Shown: positions 28,228-40,640 of the stretch, piece by piece
Layout: the number at the start of each line of letters is the position of its first letter
Position numbering within the stretch: position 1 is the first letter of the stretch
NCBI GenBank assembly: GCA_006386115.1
Contig: VFIW01000010.1
Location: 372,001-436,000, forward strand
Source: Globisporangium splendens
Taxonomy: Eukaryota > Oomycota > Peronosporomycetes > Pythiales > Pythiaceae
Direction of reading: 5' to 3'
DNA: 64,000 nucleotides
Notes under the pieces: generated by a model
Database searches by the model: none
What the model was told of the DNA's origin: nothing
What the model saw: the letters and a program-made list of their open reading frames with translations, nothing else
Translations under genes and position numbers: made by a program

Positions 28228-31200
28228 ATGGCTGTGGCGCCGCGCACCGCGTGGCAGAGCAAGCCCGAGTGGGAGGTGCTGGTAGACAACATCGCGCAGT
28301 CGCACTCGCGCCTCGCGTCGGGCATCCAGCTCGCCATCGAGAAGCAATGGGGAAACAACTTTGCAGGTCTGTGTGGGGGCGAAGAGCTCTATACATCAGC
28401 ACGCCCTCTTGCCTGTATCTTATGTACTGGTGTGTGACTGCCTCTTCCTGCAGCGTGCCTCCAAGCGCATGCGAGTGCCAAGGAGCAGGAGATCCGCGGC
28501 GTGTGCTGCTCGAATTACCAGGAATTCGTCGACTCGATCGAAGAAATCGTGCGCATGAAAGCAGACGTTGCAAAGCTGCAGCGCGACATCGACCGCTTCC
28601 AGCACGAGCTCGCGGGCGCGACGTCCGAGGTGCTCACGATCCACGACTCGCTCGACGCGTGCTACCACGTGCAAAAGAGCATCGACGAGTCGATCGAGAA
28701 ACTGCAGCAATGCCAACGAATTGTACGTGTTTCTTTGTTTCTGCTCGTGTAGTGAGTGCATGTGCATTGCGAGCTAATGGAGCCAATTGACAGGCAGGAC
28801 TAGCGACAACGATTGACATGTACATCCAGCAAAACAAGCTCTTCCATGCGCTAAAAGTGCTCGAGGAACTTCGAACGGAGATCGCTGGTTTTCGAGTACG
28901 ATATGCACTTGCTTTTGCTTCCTAGGGGTCATGTCGTTCGTAGCGCTTCTGTTCTTCGCAAGGTATTCACGAGAAAGACTGTGTCATGATGTGAATTTAC
29001 TATAGGGCCAATTGTTTCCGCAACGGATGAACGACTGGATGCACATCGCGATGGAGACGATCAAAGAAGAAGCGAAACGAAGCGTCTCGACGTGGTTGGA
29101 AGAGATTCGAGCTGCCTCATTGGTACGGTATCGTTTTTTCTTTTGCTTTTGACCTTCCTTGTTAGCTATTTCATTATTCAAACGGTCGTGGGTGTATGAT
29201 TTTGGTCCTTTGATTCTGTAGTCCATTGGTGAATCCGCTATCAAACGGTTTGAAACCCAAGTGAACGAGCAGTACTACGAGCAAGACATCCTGGAGAAGT
29301 GCGGTCTGCCGCCCACTCCATCCACTCCGCGACCCGTTGCGACGTCAACTGCAGTGCAGTCGAGAGGCTCTGGACTCCCCCTCAACTCTTCGACTCCGCG
29401 AGGATCTGTTGCTCCTTCCGGATCGTCTTCATCACTAACAAAGCACGCAGCGAGTGGCGACGAGCTCCCGAAATTGCCATCCCTCAAAGTACTCAATTCC
29501 GACGCCGACTTGCTTCGCGAGAAGAATAGCATCCATGCTGGGTACATGAAGGAAACGCTCGAGCATTTGTCGCCGATGCTCCGGATTCTGCATGTGTTTC
29601 GCGTCATGAATCAAGTTCCCGAACTTGCAGCGTTCTACAACACGAATCGATTAGTGAGAGCAAGAATTCCATTCAAGTATCATGCTGCCAAGTCTGTGGT
29701 ATATTTACTTACCTTCTTTGCGTTCTGCAGCCTCAACTCCAACTGCAATCGTTTTTAACTGGCGATGTGGCTGTGATTACACCGGACAAATTTGTCAGTC
29801 AGCATGAAGAGCTCTTCAAGAAATTCACTGGATCGTTTTGCTTGGAGCATTTGCTCTGGAAATACTCGAACGAAGCGCTACTGACAAAGAAAGAAATCAA
29901 CGGCATCTTCCACCTGATCGTGCAGAGTCTGTGTGGGATCATCACAGCATCGATTCTTCGCATTGAGGCACCGAAAACCATCCTCGATATCAAACGAAGT
30001 GCGATTATGTGCGCGCGCGCGTTATGTGATGAAGTCCACGAATACAATCCAGCGTCGATCTTTGACACTTTTCGTCGGTTGGGTGCGCATTTCAGGCACT
30101 CCACGCTCGCGGAAACAACAAAGTGAGTCGCTGTAATTGTGTCTGGTTCTCTTGTTTATTTTATTCTGACCGAACCATGTGCGCCACTTTCCAGGAAACT
30201 TCGAGAATTTATGACGACAGATACGTTTGAGCATCTTCGAGTGCCGAAGAAGGATCTACCAGAGGTACACAACTTTTCAATTTCACTTGTCCAGGCTGTT
30301 GATCAGTAGTGGCTTACAGTGTATGATACCATGCTCAGATCCTAGCAGTGTGTGGGATTCAAGGTCAAGAGGAAGAAATGCTGAAGAACGTGGATCTTTC
30401 GGTCGACCCTGTGGTGTTGCCGCTGACTGACGTAAGCAACTCCGTGTGACAGGCATGACTTTCGCACGTTCGAAACTGATTATAATACCTGCTTTTGTTT
30501 GTGTGCATGTAGGTTGTCACAAAGAGCTGCAAAGCCATCGAATCGCTTGTTCAGATGATGTACGACTACGAGCGGTACGGATTTTCTGGCGCTTTTTCAT
30601 ATGTTATCAAGTTAAGGAGCAACATTGAAGGCATTTTGTGATATGTTTGCAGCTACCTAAACATCAACGACTGGGGTGATGCCGTTCGAGATGATACAAT
30701 TGAAGCGCTCGGGTTTCTGAACGACGTGCTGAACGAAGTCATCGATCAGCGCTCAGATCTGCAGGTGTCGATGGTACGTCCACCTCAGACAAATCGCATG
30801 ATCTTGGTAAACTGCGTAGCTTATCGTTTTTATGGCATACAGGTGGTAGTGATCGGTTTGAACGCGTCTTTTTTGGCTGCTGCATGCGACCATTTTGAGC
30901 AAGTCGTGAAAGTGCAAACTGAGGCCTGGGAAGCGAGAACCTATGGCTACAGTGTGAACAACGCGCTTCGAAACCATCAACTTGTGAAGCCGAATTCCAA
31001 CCGCTTGCTGCTTAGCAAAGCTGGCGCGAAGGAAAGGTTTGAAAGCACGATGACGCGAGCGCAAGACATGGTTTGCGAACTCATGGTGCGTTTTCCTGCC
31101 TCTCAAAATATTGGGACGTGTCGTGGGTTTGGAAGACCAACTCGATTGATCAGTTTTCGGCTGTTGATCTCATATGTGGACTTATAGCTCAAGAAGATCG

Positions 31201-31846
31201 ATGAGCTGCTCGCTTCGTTTTACTACGTCAACTGGGTACCTTCCGAGGTATCACTCCAACCAGATCCGTCGATGTGGGATTTGATCACCTACCTCAAGGT
31301 CACGTTTTCTCAGTTGTCGCAGCTCCCGACGGTTGTGCGCGAAGCGATTCACTTTGCGTCGTGCATTCACATCTCCAAGTCGATGGAACAGCTCTTGACT
31401 GGCACGACTGTGCGAAAGCTGAGCATGGCTGGAATCTCGAACTTCAAGCGTAATTTGGATGCACTGCTGGATTATATGGGCACCATTGAGATCCAGCAAT
31501 TGAAGGAGTGCTTTCTGGCGCTCACACAGCTACTCGAGCTCTTGCTTTCTGGTCAAACGGATAGGTTTTTGGATCCACAGCAAAGGTACGAAGAAGGAAA
31601 ATGCTGTCATGACAAATATCAATTTGATAACAGGTCTAATCGTCACCATTGGGATTCATTGCAACTTGTAGGGAGGCTGGTCGATTCTCGCATTTATCAG
31701 TCGAGACCGTGTCGCTTGTGCTGGAAAAGATGAAAGATGTCAAGTCGTCCAAGCTTTGGGGGTCGTCTTCGTCGTCCTCAAGCTCGCACAGCACTCACAA
31801 GAAAACCAACCTGCTCGGTTCGGTCGTCAAAACACTTCGCAAGTAA
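28228..31846 (+). CDS. SEC15: Exocyst complex subunit Sec15
   Basis: Thirteen exons can be read with GT-AG borders and continuous phase: 28228-28366, 28454-28722, 28794-28895, 29006-29122, 29222-29653, 29731-30122, 30195-30264, 30339-30431, 30513-30574, 30653-30773, 30843-31085, 31188-31585 and 31672-31846, giving about 870 residues. The N-terminal helical part (FVDSIEEIVRMKADV) and the C-terminal core (NWVPSEVS...MWDLITYLKVTFSQL, CIHISKSMEQLL) match Sec15/EXOC6. In the family this subunit links the exocyst to Rab GTPases on secretory vesicles for tethering at the plasma membrane. A Ser/Pro-rich insert lies in exon 5. The palindromic element ends 88 bases upstream of the ATG, so the native promoter is displaced or very short. 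The 3' end converges with the kinase gene. Confidence 0.93.
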
Positions 31847-32061
31847 GCACGAGCGCCTCTAACCAGCATGTTCCTTCTGTATGAATGGAAAGTGTATGAA
31901 ATACATCGCGAAAAGAGCGTTCGTGCATATTCACTCGACAAGCATCAAAGGATTTGACGGCAACTGTGGTTGTGTAAAGCGCAAAGGATTAATGGACGTT
32001 TTGTTAGGTCAAGCGAGTTGCTGTGCTGCTGCAAGACACAGGATCCGCGTCTAAAGAAATA

Positions 32062-35000
32062 CTAAACTGCTTGCTGAAGGAGATCGTGGATTCTCAGCGT
32101 CGACTGCACCATGTCTGTCAGTTGCTGTTGATGGGCATCAAGGTCGAGTCTTGCAATCGAGTCTGCTCGACTCATCCCAGCGAGAAGGTTCCCGATTGTC
32201 GGTTCTCGTTCACCAAGTTTGGCGATTTCTTGAGCCCGCGGTTCAAGATCTGCGACGTCGTCTCGCTCAAACGCGTTGCTGTGTCCTGCCAGCTGAAGTG
32301 CGCCATCAAGCAATATATCGTGTGTTTGACTCGAAGCTTTACTCTCATCCTCATCGCCTTCATCCTCTGCAGGCTCGTCATGATTCTGGTTAATTTTGTT
32401 TTGGCGGGAAGCATCCAACGTAGCCAAGAAAATCTGGTGGAACAGACCATGCGTTTGCGCAGCATCCAGCGTTTTGCCGGTCGCCGCGGTGGCGCTGCTT
32501 GTACTCACGCCACACTCCATCGGGTACCGGTTCCGAAGTCGCGCTAGCTTGTCTTTCGTCGCCTTTTCCGCACGAAGCACAACGAGAAACTCTCCCGTCC
32601 CAAGTGCGGCTTTAATCCATCGCTGCAAATGGCGCAGTGAGTTAGGGACCACAGTATCCTGCAAGTCCATGCCAGTGTCGAGTTTCCTGCGCACGTGGAT
32701 CGCCCATTCACGGTCTTCCACTCGCTTCGAGAATTGCTGGAAGAGTTGCAAGATCGTCTGCTGGAATTGCTCAAAGACAGCGGTCACGGCTTGTTTGTCA
32801 TCCCCATGAAGCCGATCCACTGACATCACCTGTTGCGCTTCGAGTTCAATCCAGAGTCCGTCGACAACTGCCTTCACCATGTCTTCCAGAGACCCAGTCG
32901 CTTCGTTGTCATCTCCACTGCTAGTCTGCTTTGTAGGTGAGACCCGCTCTGAAGTGGATGGATTTGACGCGCTCACGCTGTTGTTGCCTTCATCTATGAC
33001 CAAACTTCGTCGACCAGAAGCGTCGACTTTACTATCGAGTCCAGCCAACATGTCGAGAGAGGATTGCATCTGGAAGGAGTGCGAGCGAGCCAAATTTCCC
33101 ACACTATCATTGTTGCTCACTCTGCCAGCACGCTGTCGGCGTGCTATCAGCACACAGAGGAAGCTCGCAACGCAATTTGCAGCGCTGCTCGAGCCTGCCA
33201 GAGTGGTTGACACAGCCTCAAAGTCGAACAGATTTGGCGCCAGCACGATCGCGAGACTGCGCGCCGTCATCTTGTTGACCGCGCTCTTGTCGATCACCTC
33301 GAGCATGTGGTCCAGTAGCCAGTCGAGAACGGCGCGTTCCAGTTGTGGGAGCCTGTTGAGTATCGCGTTCACTTTCGTGCTCACAGAGTCGCTATTACTA
33401 AAGCTGCTGCACAGAAGCTCCATTTGAGATCCGCTGTAAGATGCTCTGCCTTCGAGCGTATCCAAGCTGGCGACGGCTTTGAGGTCGTACATATCCAAAG
33501 TCGACAGCAACCGCGATGGCAGGTCGCGAAGCCACATTTTGATGAGACTAGCATACACATGCGGGTCCGACACCCGCGTATGCTCGACGGTGCCTCGATC
33601 GATGGCGTTCTTGATCGAGCGAGCTTCGTTCTGGTCTGGCGATACACGGTAGATGTACTTGGTGCTGAGACCGTCGCGCTTCACGAGTTCGCGGCGAAGC
33701 ATGTGCAGCAGTGCAGGCACGGAGTCGTTGCTGTGCGTGCGGCATCGCATTTGCTTGAGTGGGATCCCAAACTGCTTGTGCAGAATCGCCCATTCCTCCG
33801 AGACCGGTGCGCCTTCGAAGCGCGCTTCGACAGGGTTGAAGGTGACGCTCATGTTGTGCGCGACTCGGAACGGCGTGCTCACAAAGTATTGGCTACCACT
33901 ACTGCTTGACGTGCGAGGGAGCAGCCTCGTGGATCCTGTCGTCGAAGTGCGACTAGCAGCTGCTGGTTCCACTTTGTCTTTATCGTCCGCTGCCATTTGT
34001 TGTGACCTTCTGATTGGCAAATCGCGGGGCTCCTTGTTCTCTGGTGCTACTTGGCTCTGCATCTCGTCTTGCAAGAGCTTTGTGAACAACCGCGTGGACG
34101 ATAACGACGACGACGACGATGAGATCGAATTCAGCAACATGTTGAGCCGGGGATGCGACGGCTGCAGCTCCGAGAGCGGATTCTGCCATGAGGATGACAC
34201 GCTCGACAGACTTTTCGGCGCCGCAGCGATCACCGCGGGCGAGGCTCGCCGTGCTCCCTGCTGGGAAGCTACTGAATTTACTACTGCGAATGGTTTAGTG
34301 TCCACCGAGGCGTCCAACTTGCTACTACCACCTGAGAACTGATTGGAGCCTGTGAACCGCTCACCCGGGTGCTTTTTCGACTTGTGAGTTGGAGACACTG
34401 AGACCGTCGGAAGCAAGAGTTTGAACGTCGTCGGTGGGTGGTTCCCACTCGAAGTTGTATTCTTTGCTGCTGGAGCTGTGCTCGACACACTATGAGCATC
34501 AAAGTCAACGGACTCGTCCATCGACAGCCGTAGCAGCTCGTCGCCTGATATCATGGCAACGCTTGCAGGAGGAGTAGAAGCTGCTGAAGCGATTGCTGGC
34601 TGTCGAAAGCTGAATGCTTCACCAGTCTCGTCATCGTCGCTGCTACTACCATTACTGCTGCTGCTGCTGCTGCTCCTGGTGAGACGACCTACAGCAACAG
34701 ATAGGTTCGCATTGCTGTCTTGCTGGCTGCCGTCACGAAATGATGCCACACTTTCTTCGTTCACGTCGCTTTCGTCCGAAGCGTCGTCGTCATCGACGCG
34801 CGAAATGTCTTCGGCGATGTTGTCATCATTGTGATCGACCACAACCGGCACCTGAGAAGCAGGCTCTGGTGCATTGAGAGCGTCTTGTAGCTCAGGCGGC
34901 GCGATTTCTATCGCGTCTCTTGTTGCGCTGCCTGCAATCGTGCGATCAAGAGAGCTATGGCGGTTGCCAATTGAGATCTTTTCTTCGGGACTATCAGTGT

Positions 35001-36084
35001 CCAAATCGATTGCTGCTGGCGATGCAGCCTCAGAAGGAGGTGCACCGTTCAACAGTCCAGCGTCGCTTGCTTGCTGTCCTACTTGGCCACTCACGACAGC
35101 GCCAGCACTAGCAGCACTGCTGCCTTGGGCAAAGACCTGCTCGATATGCTCCGAGGCTCGAATGAACGCATGACCGAGGCACTCGAGCGCCGTGGGACGT
35201 TCCGTGGGGTCTTTCTCGAGGCAAAACTGGAGAAACTGCGAGAATTGCGCGCTCCAGGCGCTCGGATCCTTCAAACGCGGCGACGGGTTGCGCGGGATCT
35301 GGATCAACACGCGCATTGGATGCTCGTCGAAAAGCGGTGGCTTCTGGTCCGCGAGCTCGATGGCCGTGATGCCGAGCGACCAAATGTCCGACTTGTAGTC
35401 GTAGTCGCTGTCCTGGATCATCTCGGGGCTCATCCAGTACGGCGTGCCCACAAACGTGCCTCGACGCGACATCGTGTCGCGAAGCTGCGCTGAGACGCCA
35501 AAGTCTGCGATCTTGACCTGGCCGCTCGTCGTGAGCAGGATATTGCCGCCTTTGATGTCACGGTGGATCTTCTTCTTCGAGTGCAGGTACGCGAGTCCAT
35601 GGAGCGCGCCGCGCATGATCACAGCGATCTCGTGCTCGTGAACGCGCCTTGCACGACTCACGTCACCGACCGAGCCACCACCGCAGTACTCCATCGCGAC
35701 CCAGAGCGCGCCGTCCTTGTAGTACGCACCGTAGAACGCGACGACGTTCGGGTGGTCGCACTCGCGCAGGAATTGGATCTCCTTGCGCACATTCTCGATG
35801 TCCTCGCCGCGCTGGCCGGCCTCGAGCGCCACGGGGATCACCTTGAGCGCCGCGAGGCGAGACGGATCGGCTTTGTAGCAGGCACGAAACACACGGCCGA
35901 ATGCTCCCGCGCCTTCCTTGTTTTGCAGCTCAAACACATCCTCAGGGTCGACTTCTTCGAGGCCAAGCGACTTGAGCACCGGGTTGGACGCCGATGAGAC
36001 CGCGTAGTTGCTGGACTGTCTCCGGTTAACTGGGGCTCGAGCCATTGCGGCTGCAGATGAAGAAGGCGGTGGCTTGCCGCTCAT
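32062..36084 (-). CDS. GCK/STE20-type kinase with CRIB and RhoGAP domains
   Basis: A single uninterrupted frame of 1340 residues. Kinase domain at 51-309 has the Gly loop GAGAFGRV, Lys81 in ALKVI, HRD at 174-176 with HRDIKGGNIL, DFG at 194-196 and GTPYWMSPE. It belongs to the germinal-centre/MST class by sequence. A low-complexity Ser/Asp-rich stretch follows. A CRIB-like motif sits at about 725-770 (STPFRVAHNMSVTFNP...FEGAP...W). A RhoGAP domain at about 775-980 has the arginine-finger candidate in YIYRVSPDQNEAR (near 811). The C-terminal 350 residues are helical, without a known domain. Binding active Rac/Cdc42-like GTPase, switching it off and phosphorylating targets in one polypeptide would make a built-in feedback device; this is inference. 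Confidence 0.92.
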   Translation of the reverse strand: MSGKPPPSSSAAAMARAPVNRRQSSNYAVSSASNPVLKSLGLEEVDPEDVFELQNKEGAGAFGRVFRACYKADPSRLAALKVIPVALEAGQRGEDIENVRKEIQFLRECDHPNVVAFYGAYYKDGALWVAMEYCGGGSVGDVSRARRVHEHEIAVIMRGALHGLAYLHSKKKIHRDIKGGNILLTTSGQVKIADFGVSAQLRDTMSRRGTFVGTPYWMSPEMIQDSDYDYKSDIWSLGITAIELADQKPPLFDEHPMRVLIQIPRNPSPRLKDPSAWSAQFSQFLQFCLEKDPTERPTALECLGHAFIRASEHIEQVFAQGSSAASAGAVVSGQVGQQASDAGLLNGAPPSEAASPAAIDLDTDSPEEKISIGNRHSSLDRTIAGSATRDAIEIAPPELQDALNAPEPASQVPVVVDHNDDNIAEDISRVDDDDASDESDVNEESVASFRDGSQQDSNANLSVAVGRLTRSSSSSSSNGSSSDDDETGEAFSFRQPAIASAASTPPASVAMISGDELLRLSMDESVDFDAHSVSSTAPAAKNTTSSGNHPPTTFKLLLPTVSVSPTHKSKKHPGERFTGSNQFSGGSSKLDASVDTKPFAVVNSVASQQGARRASPAVIAAAPKSLSSVSSSWQNPLSELQPSHPRLNMLLNSISSSSSSLSSTRLFTKLLQDEMQSQVAPENKEPRDLPIRRSQQMAADDKDKVEPAAASRTSTTGSTRLLPRTSSSSGSQYFVSTPFRVAHNMSVTFNPVEARFEGAPVSEEWAILHKQFGIPLKQMRCRTHSNDSVPALLHMLRRELVKRDGLSTKYIYRVSPDQNEARSIKNAIDRGTVEHTRVSDPHVYASLIKMWLRDLPSRLLSTLDMYDLKAVASLDTLEGRASYSGSQMELLCSSFSNSDSVSTKVNAILNRLPQLERAVLDWLLDHMLEVIDKSAVNKMTARSLAIVLAPNLFDFEAVSTTLAGSSSAANCVASFLCVLIARRQRAGRVSNNDSVGNLARSHSFQMQSSLDMLAGLDSKVDASGRRSLVIDEGNNSVSASNPSTSERVSPTKQTSSGDDNEATGSLEDMVKAVVDGLWIELEAQQVMSVDRLHGDDKQAVTAVFEQFQQTILQLFQQFSKRVEDREWAIHVRRKLDTGMDLQDTVVPNSLRHLQRWIKAALGTGEFLVVLRAEKATKDKLARLRNRYPMECGVSTSSATAATGKTLDAAQTHGLFHQIFLATLDASRQNKINQNHDEPAEDEGDEDESKASSQTHDILLDGALQLAGHSNAFERDDVADLEPRAQEIAKLGEREPTIGNLLAGMSRADSIARLDLDAHQQQLTDMVQSTLRIHDLLQQAV

Positions 36085-36372
36085 TCTTGCGGTCTCTTTT
36101 CCTTCTTTGGGGGTGGCTTTTCAGTACTAAAGAATGAAATCGACGCGTCAAACGTCGCGACGGACTTGTCGCTTCTCGCGATCTTTGTCGACAAAACTCA
36201 CCCAGTTATAGTTATAAAAGTAAAAAACGCTACTTCATTCACGCTGTACAAGGATAAACTATTGCGTACGGCTCCAGGCCGTTCAACAGCTTCCTCCCTA
36301 CACTTCATTACATCTACACTCTGTAAACGTCACACAAACATCAAAATCTCGAGCCTCCAACAAACGACAGTC

Positions 36373-38355
36373 TTAGTCCACTTCCTCGATCTTCGGGCCT
36401 TCTTCGCCGCCGCCACCGACTCCTCCGCCGACGCCACCACTTCCACCACCAAAGCCAGCACCTGGCATGCCGCCACCACCAGCACCAGCTTCGGCCGCGT
36501 ACATCCTCTGCAAGATCGGGTTCGCGAGCGACTCCAACTCCTTCTGCTTGTCGGCGAACTCTTCCTTCTCGACCGCCTGGTTCGCGTCCAACCAGTTGAT
36601 GATCTCGGCGATCTTGTCGTCCAGCACCTTCTTGTCGTCGGTCGACAACTTGGACGCCAACTTCTCCTCTTGCAGCGAATTGCGCAGCGAGTACGCGTAA
36701 TTCTCAAGGCTGTTCTTGGCCTCAACGCGCAGTTTGTTGCGCTCGTCCTGGTCCTTGTAGCGTTCAGCATCGGTGACCATGCGATCGATCTCTTCCTGCG
36801 AGAGTCGGCCCTTGTCGTTCGTGATCGTGATCTTGTTCTCCTTGCCTGTCGACTTCTCGACGGCCGACACGTTCAAGATACCGTTGGCGTCAATGTCAAA
36901 CGTCACGTCAATCTGCGGCACGCCGCGCGGCATTGGCGGGATGCCGTCGAGGTTGAACTTGCCGAGCAAGTTGTTGTCACGCGTCATCGCGCGCTCGCCC
37001 TCAAACACTTGGATGAGCACGCCTGGCTGGTTGTCCGCGTACGTCGAGAACGTCTGCGACTTCTTCGTCGGCACCGTCGTGTTGCGCGGAATCAGCGTCG
37101 TCATGACGCCACCGGCCGTCTCAAGTCCCATCGACAACGGCGCGACGTCCAAGAGCAGCAGATCCTGCAAGCGACTCGACTTGTCCGAGCCGCTCAAGAT
37201 CGCGGCTTGCACCGTGGCGCCAAACGCGACGGCTTCGTCCGGATTGATCGACTTGTACAGATCCTTGCCGTTGAAGAAGTCCGTGAGCATCTGCTGCACC
37301 TTCGGGATGCGCGTCGAGCCGCCGACGAGCACGACTTCGTTGACCTGGCGCTTCGAGAGTTTCGCGTCGCGCAACACGCGCTCGACGGGCTCCATAGTCT
37401 TGCGGAAGTAGTCGGTGCACAGATCCTCAAACCGCGCGCGCGTGATCGTAGTGTTGAAGTCGACGCCCTCAAACAGCGAGTCAATCTCAATGTACGCTTG
37501 AGCTGACGACGACAACGTGCGCTTGGCACGCTCGCTGGCCGTGCGCAGGCGACGCAACGCACGCTGGTTGCTCGCCATGTCCTTGCGGTACTTGCGCTTG
37601 AACTCCTGCACGAAGTACTCGACCATGCGATTGTCAAAGTCTTCGCCGCCCAAGTGGGTATCACCGGCAGTGGCCTTCACTTCGAAGATGCCTTCTTCGA
37701 TCGTGAGCAGCGACACATCGAACGTGCCGCCACCAAGATCAAAGATCAGCACATTGTGCTCACCACCCTTCTTGTCCAGACCGTACGCGATCGCGGCCGC
37801 AGTCGGTTCATTGATGATGCGCAACACGTTCAAACCAGCGATGACGCCGGCGTCCTTGGTCGCTTGGCGCTGCGAATCGTTGAAATACGCCGGCACCGTG
37901 ATCACGGCGTTCTTGACCTGCTTGCCAATGTACGCTTCGGCGACCTCCTTCATCTTGGTCAGCACCATCGACGAGATCTCTTCCGGCTGGAACGTCTTCG
38001 ATTCACCCTTGAACTGCACGATGATCTGTGGCTTGTCGCCTGGACCAGCCGACACCGTGAACGGCCAGTGCTTGCAATCGTCCTGCACGATCGGGTCCGA
38101 GAACTTGCGACCGATCAGACGCTTGGCGTCGAACACCGTGTTGTGCGCGTTCATCGCGACCTGGTTCTTCGCCGCATCACCGATCAGACGCTCCGTGTCC
38201 GTGAACGCCACGTACGATGGCGTCGTGCGGTTCCCTTGGTCGTTCGCGATGATCTCGGCACGGTCGTTCTGCCACACACCGACGCACGAGTACGTCGTGC
38301 CGAGATCGATGCCCACGGACTGGCCCGCGACCTGAGGCTGCTGCTGGTCGCTCAT
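36373..38355 (-). CDS. HSP70: Cytosolic Hsp70 chaperone (paralogue 1)
   Basis: 660 residues, no intron. ATPase domain signatures [26 protein letters not shown] and [11 protein letters not shown] are intact. The substrate-binding domain follows, then a Gly-rich tail and the C-terminal EEVD that marks the cytosolic/nuclear class and binds TPR co-chaperones. Folds and refolds proteins in an ATP cycle with J-proteins and nucleotide exchange factors. The upstream region has heat-shock-element-like sites. A second, very similar gene lies at 44770-46719 on the same strand. Long frames on the opposite strand are shadows caused by Hsp70 codon bias. Confidence 0.97.
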   Translation of the reverse strand: MSDQQQPQVAGQSVGIDLGTTYSCVGVWQNDRAEIIANDQGNRTTPSYVAFTDTERLIGDAAKNQVAMNAHNTVFDAKRLIGRKFSDPIVQDDCKHWPFTVSAGPGDKPQIIVQFKGESKTFQPEEISSMVLTKMKEVAEAYIGKQVKNAVITVPAYFNDSQRQATKDAGVIAGLNVLRIINEPTAAAIAYGLDKKGGEHNVLIFDLGGGTFDVSLLTIEEGIFEVKATAGDTHLGGEDFDNRMVEYFVQEFKRKYRKDMASNQRALRRLRTASERAKRTLSSSAQAYIEIDSLFEGVDFNTTITRARFEDLCTDYFRKTMEPVERVLRDAKLSKRQVNEVVLVGGSTRIPKVQQMLTDFFNGKDLYKSINPDEAVAFGATVQAAILSGSDKSSRLQDLLLLDVAPLSMGLETAGGVMTTLIPRNTTVPTKKSQTFSTYADNQPGVLIQVFEGERAMTRDNNLLGKFNLDGIPPMPRGVPQIDVTFDIDANGILNVSAVEKSTGKENKITITNDKGRLSQEEIDRMVTDAERYKDQDERNKLRVEAKNSLENYAYSLRNSLQEEKLASKLSTDDKKVLDDKIAEIINWLDANQAVEKEEFADKQKELESLANPILQRMYAAEAGAGGGGMPGAGFGGGSGGVGGGVGGGGEEGPKIEEVD

Positions 38356-38492
38356 AGTTGCTGTTGATTCTGCTTCGCCCTTCTTGTTACTGTGCTTGTG
38401 TTCCTCCGAGTCAATTTGGAAAATGGTATCCTCGCCAGAAAACGCCCCTTCGTTTTGCTCTGGTGGATGATAAAGTTGCCTACTTACCTTAC

Positions 38493-38505
38493 TTCGAGAA
38501 GCTTT
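38493..38505. promoter_or_regulatory. Heat-shock-element-like site upstream of HSP70 paralogue 1
   Basis: TTCgaGAAgcTTt: two perfect inverted 5-base units and one imperfect third, about 140 bases before the start codon. A further TTCtaGAA lies at 38716-38723. HSF binding is expected but untested. Confidence 0.55.
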
Positions 38506-38623
38506 GCAGAATGCAACGGGGCTCCAACGGCGTTATCGAAGCCGCGATGTGTATTCAACAGAGCATTGAAGCACAAACGAGATTTCCTTGTCCCAGTTGC
38601 TGCTCCTGGCGCTTGAAACAGTC

Positions 38624-38654
38624 GAGAAAGAAAGAGAGAGAGAGAGAGAGAAAA
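38624..38654 (+). repeat. GA microsatellite
   Basis: A run of (ag)n with short aaag interruptions in the upstream region of HSP70 paralogue 1. The rest of 38740-40640 shows no supportable gene. Confidence 0.8.
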
Positions 38655-40640
38655 GCACACCCGAGTCTTAACGGTGTGTTGCAACAATGCAAAGCGATGT
38701 GGGCAGCACTTGGATTTCTAGAAGGGCGAACAGAATGATCCGACAGTTTGAGCGACCACACACACATGAGACAGGCAAGGAGTGTCAGTCGTACCCACCT
38801 CGATAATGGATGACAGCATCATGGTGCTATTGGCAGAAGTGCAACGATTGCTGCAGCCTCGACAACGCACAGTGTGAGCCTCTGGAGGCGAACGTCAAGC
38901 TATCGGCATGTAGAAGTGCGTCGCCAAGTGGTTACTACTTTGCTGGCGCTGAAAGAATCGTGAGCGTGTCGTTGCCTCGGTGCTCACCATCCCATCGTAT
39001 TGCATCATGCGGAGGAGAACAGTTACAAGGACCGACAATTGCCGTCCAGTCGTTTGATCTTGTTGGTTGCCGACGAACTTTTTTGCAGCTTTTCCGTATC
39101 GATGCCAGCGTGGGATCCTGCTGCACAGATGATGTCTGTGTGCACCATGCCTCGAGAATTGAGGGGCAGCGCAAGCGGCTGATTGTATTACGTCAACGCC
39201 AAATGCACGCGTTTCGCAGCTTTCTATTGTGCGCCGAAGGCATCCGCACAATTAGAGTCTGCGCGCAGCATACTCCCACGCCAGCGTAGCTCTTCGGGGG
39301 GAACCAAAGAGCTCCGTTTTGCGCGTGGCTTCAATGCCATTTTCCGGTTCTCATTGACACAGTTGTATCTGATCCAGTTGCACCCTCTCAAAAGTAATGC
39401 TGACTCCTATTATCAGAATAATCAGAACACAATGCTGCAATGCCTCTTTTCTGTAAAGGTTAGGTGTCTCCTTGACTGGACACGAAGAGCGCATTTCTCA
39501 GACGCTCAAGTGAGTGCGACTAGGGGACTGCTCATCATACCTTTCATATTGCTATATGTTAATAAAAGTACAGTTGATTATCGTAAGAGAGTGAAAAGAT
39601 GGCTATTGTTTATAAACAGGAAGTAATAAGTAGTCGAATCAGATGGAGCCAGGCGGATCAATGGCAGACGAGCCAAATGTCCAAGATCTCAGGTTTCCAC
39701 TCGTCTGGGTTCGTAACGGCTTTCTTTTCTAGCATCTCAACGATTTAGCCAAAGTCTCAGCAAATTAGTACCTGTCCAGCATGCTTTTAGCACTCAGGAT
39801 GCAGTTCCCAAGCGCAGACTGAGACGCATGACCGTGCAGGTTGCCCGAAGCATGCAAAAAGGGTATGTCTGCTGCTTCGCTTCGCTGGAAGCATTTGTCG
39901 AAGTTTACTGTTGACTGGTTGTGCGTGCTGATTGGGCTCGTTTTGTCCAGTTGTAAGAGCTGCTGACGACTGCGGTCATGTCCACCTCTCTTCGCTTATT
40001 CTCCGTCGGTGGTGCTTGTTTTCTGCATTCGGTCATGCCACTGGCTGAGGGCTGTCGCTTATCGCTGCTGTGTTCAGTCGTCACGTCGTCAAAGCAACAA
40101 AGTGATCCATAGAAAGAAATGAAGAAAGAGAAACCAAGTCGTTCTGTCGTTTTGTATCTGATCCCGTAACGAATTAGCTTTTCGCATCCTCCAAATTAAC
40201 CTCTGTGTGTTCTCGATTTTTCTCTCAGTATGGCTCCAAAAGAGGTGGTGGTTATCGGTTTTCTTAGCCTCTGCTCTTGTAGAGAGGACACGCAACTACT
40301 GTTCAGCGCCAACACCAGCACAAAATGAAACCCAAACGCACCTAAAAGCGCATGTCATTGGGCTCATTCTCAGCTGTGCGCGAAGACCAGTAGGATCGTG
40401 TGGAGGTGACGGCGTTAAAGACCGCATTATTCCATTTGGTCTCTGTTGTGTCTGTCCATAGAGAGCGCGCCGCGCGTCCCACATTCCCCTCACTCCCACC
40501 CGCATTCAGAGACCAGGCGCTTGCTTGGAGCAGCTCCGAACCGCCACCACTCAGACACAGACTCAGATTCCCCCCTCCTCCCTCCAACGAATTCGCTTCC
40601 CCCCTCTCCACAGTACGCAAAGTGTATATAGAGTCTAAAG

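Noticed and set aside
28043..28573. 176-codon minus-strand frame at the start of SEC15
   Set aside because: It crosses the element boundary and lies opposite a well-supported SEC15 exon.
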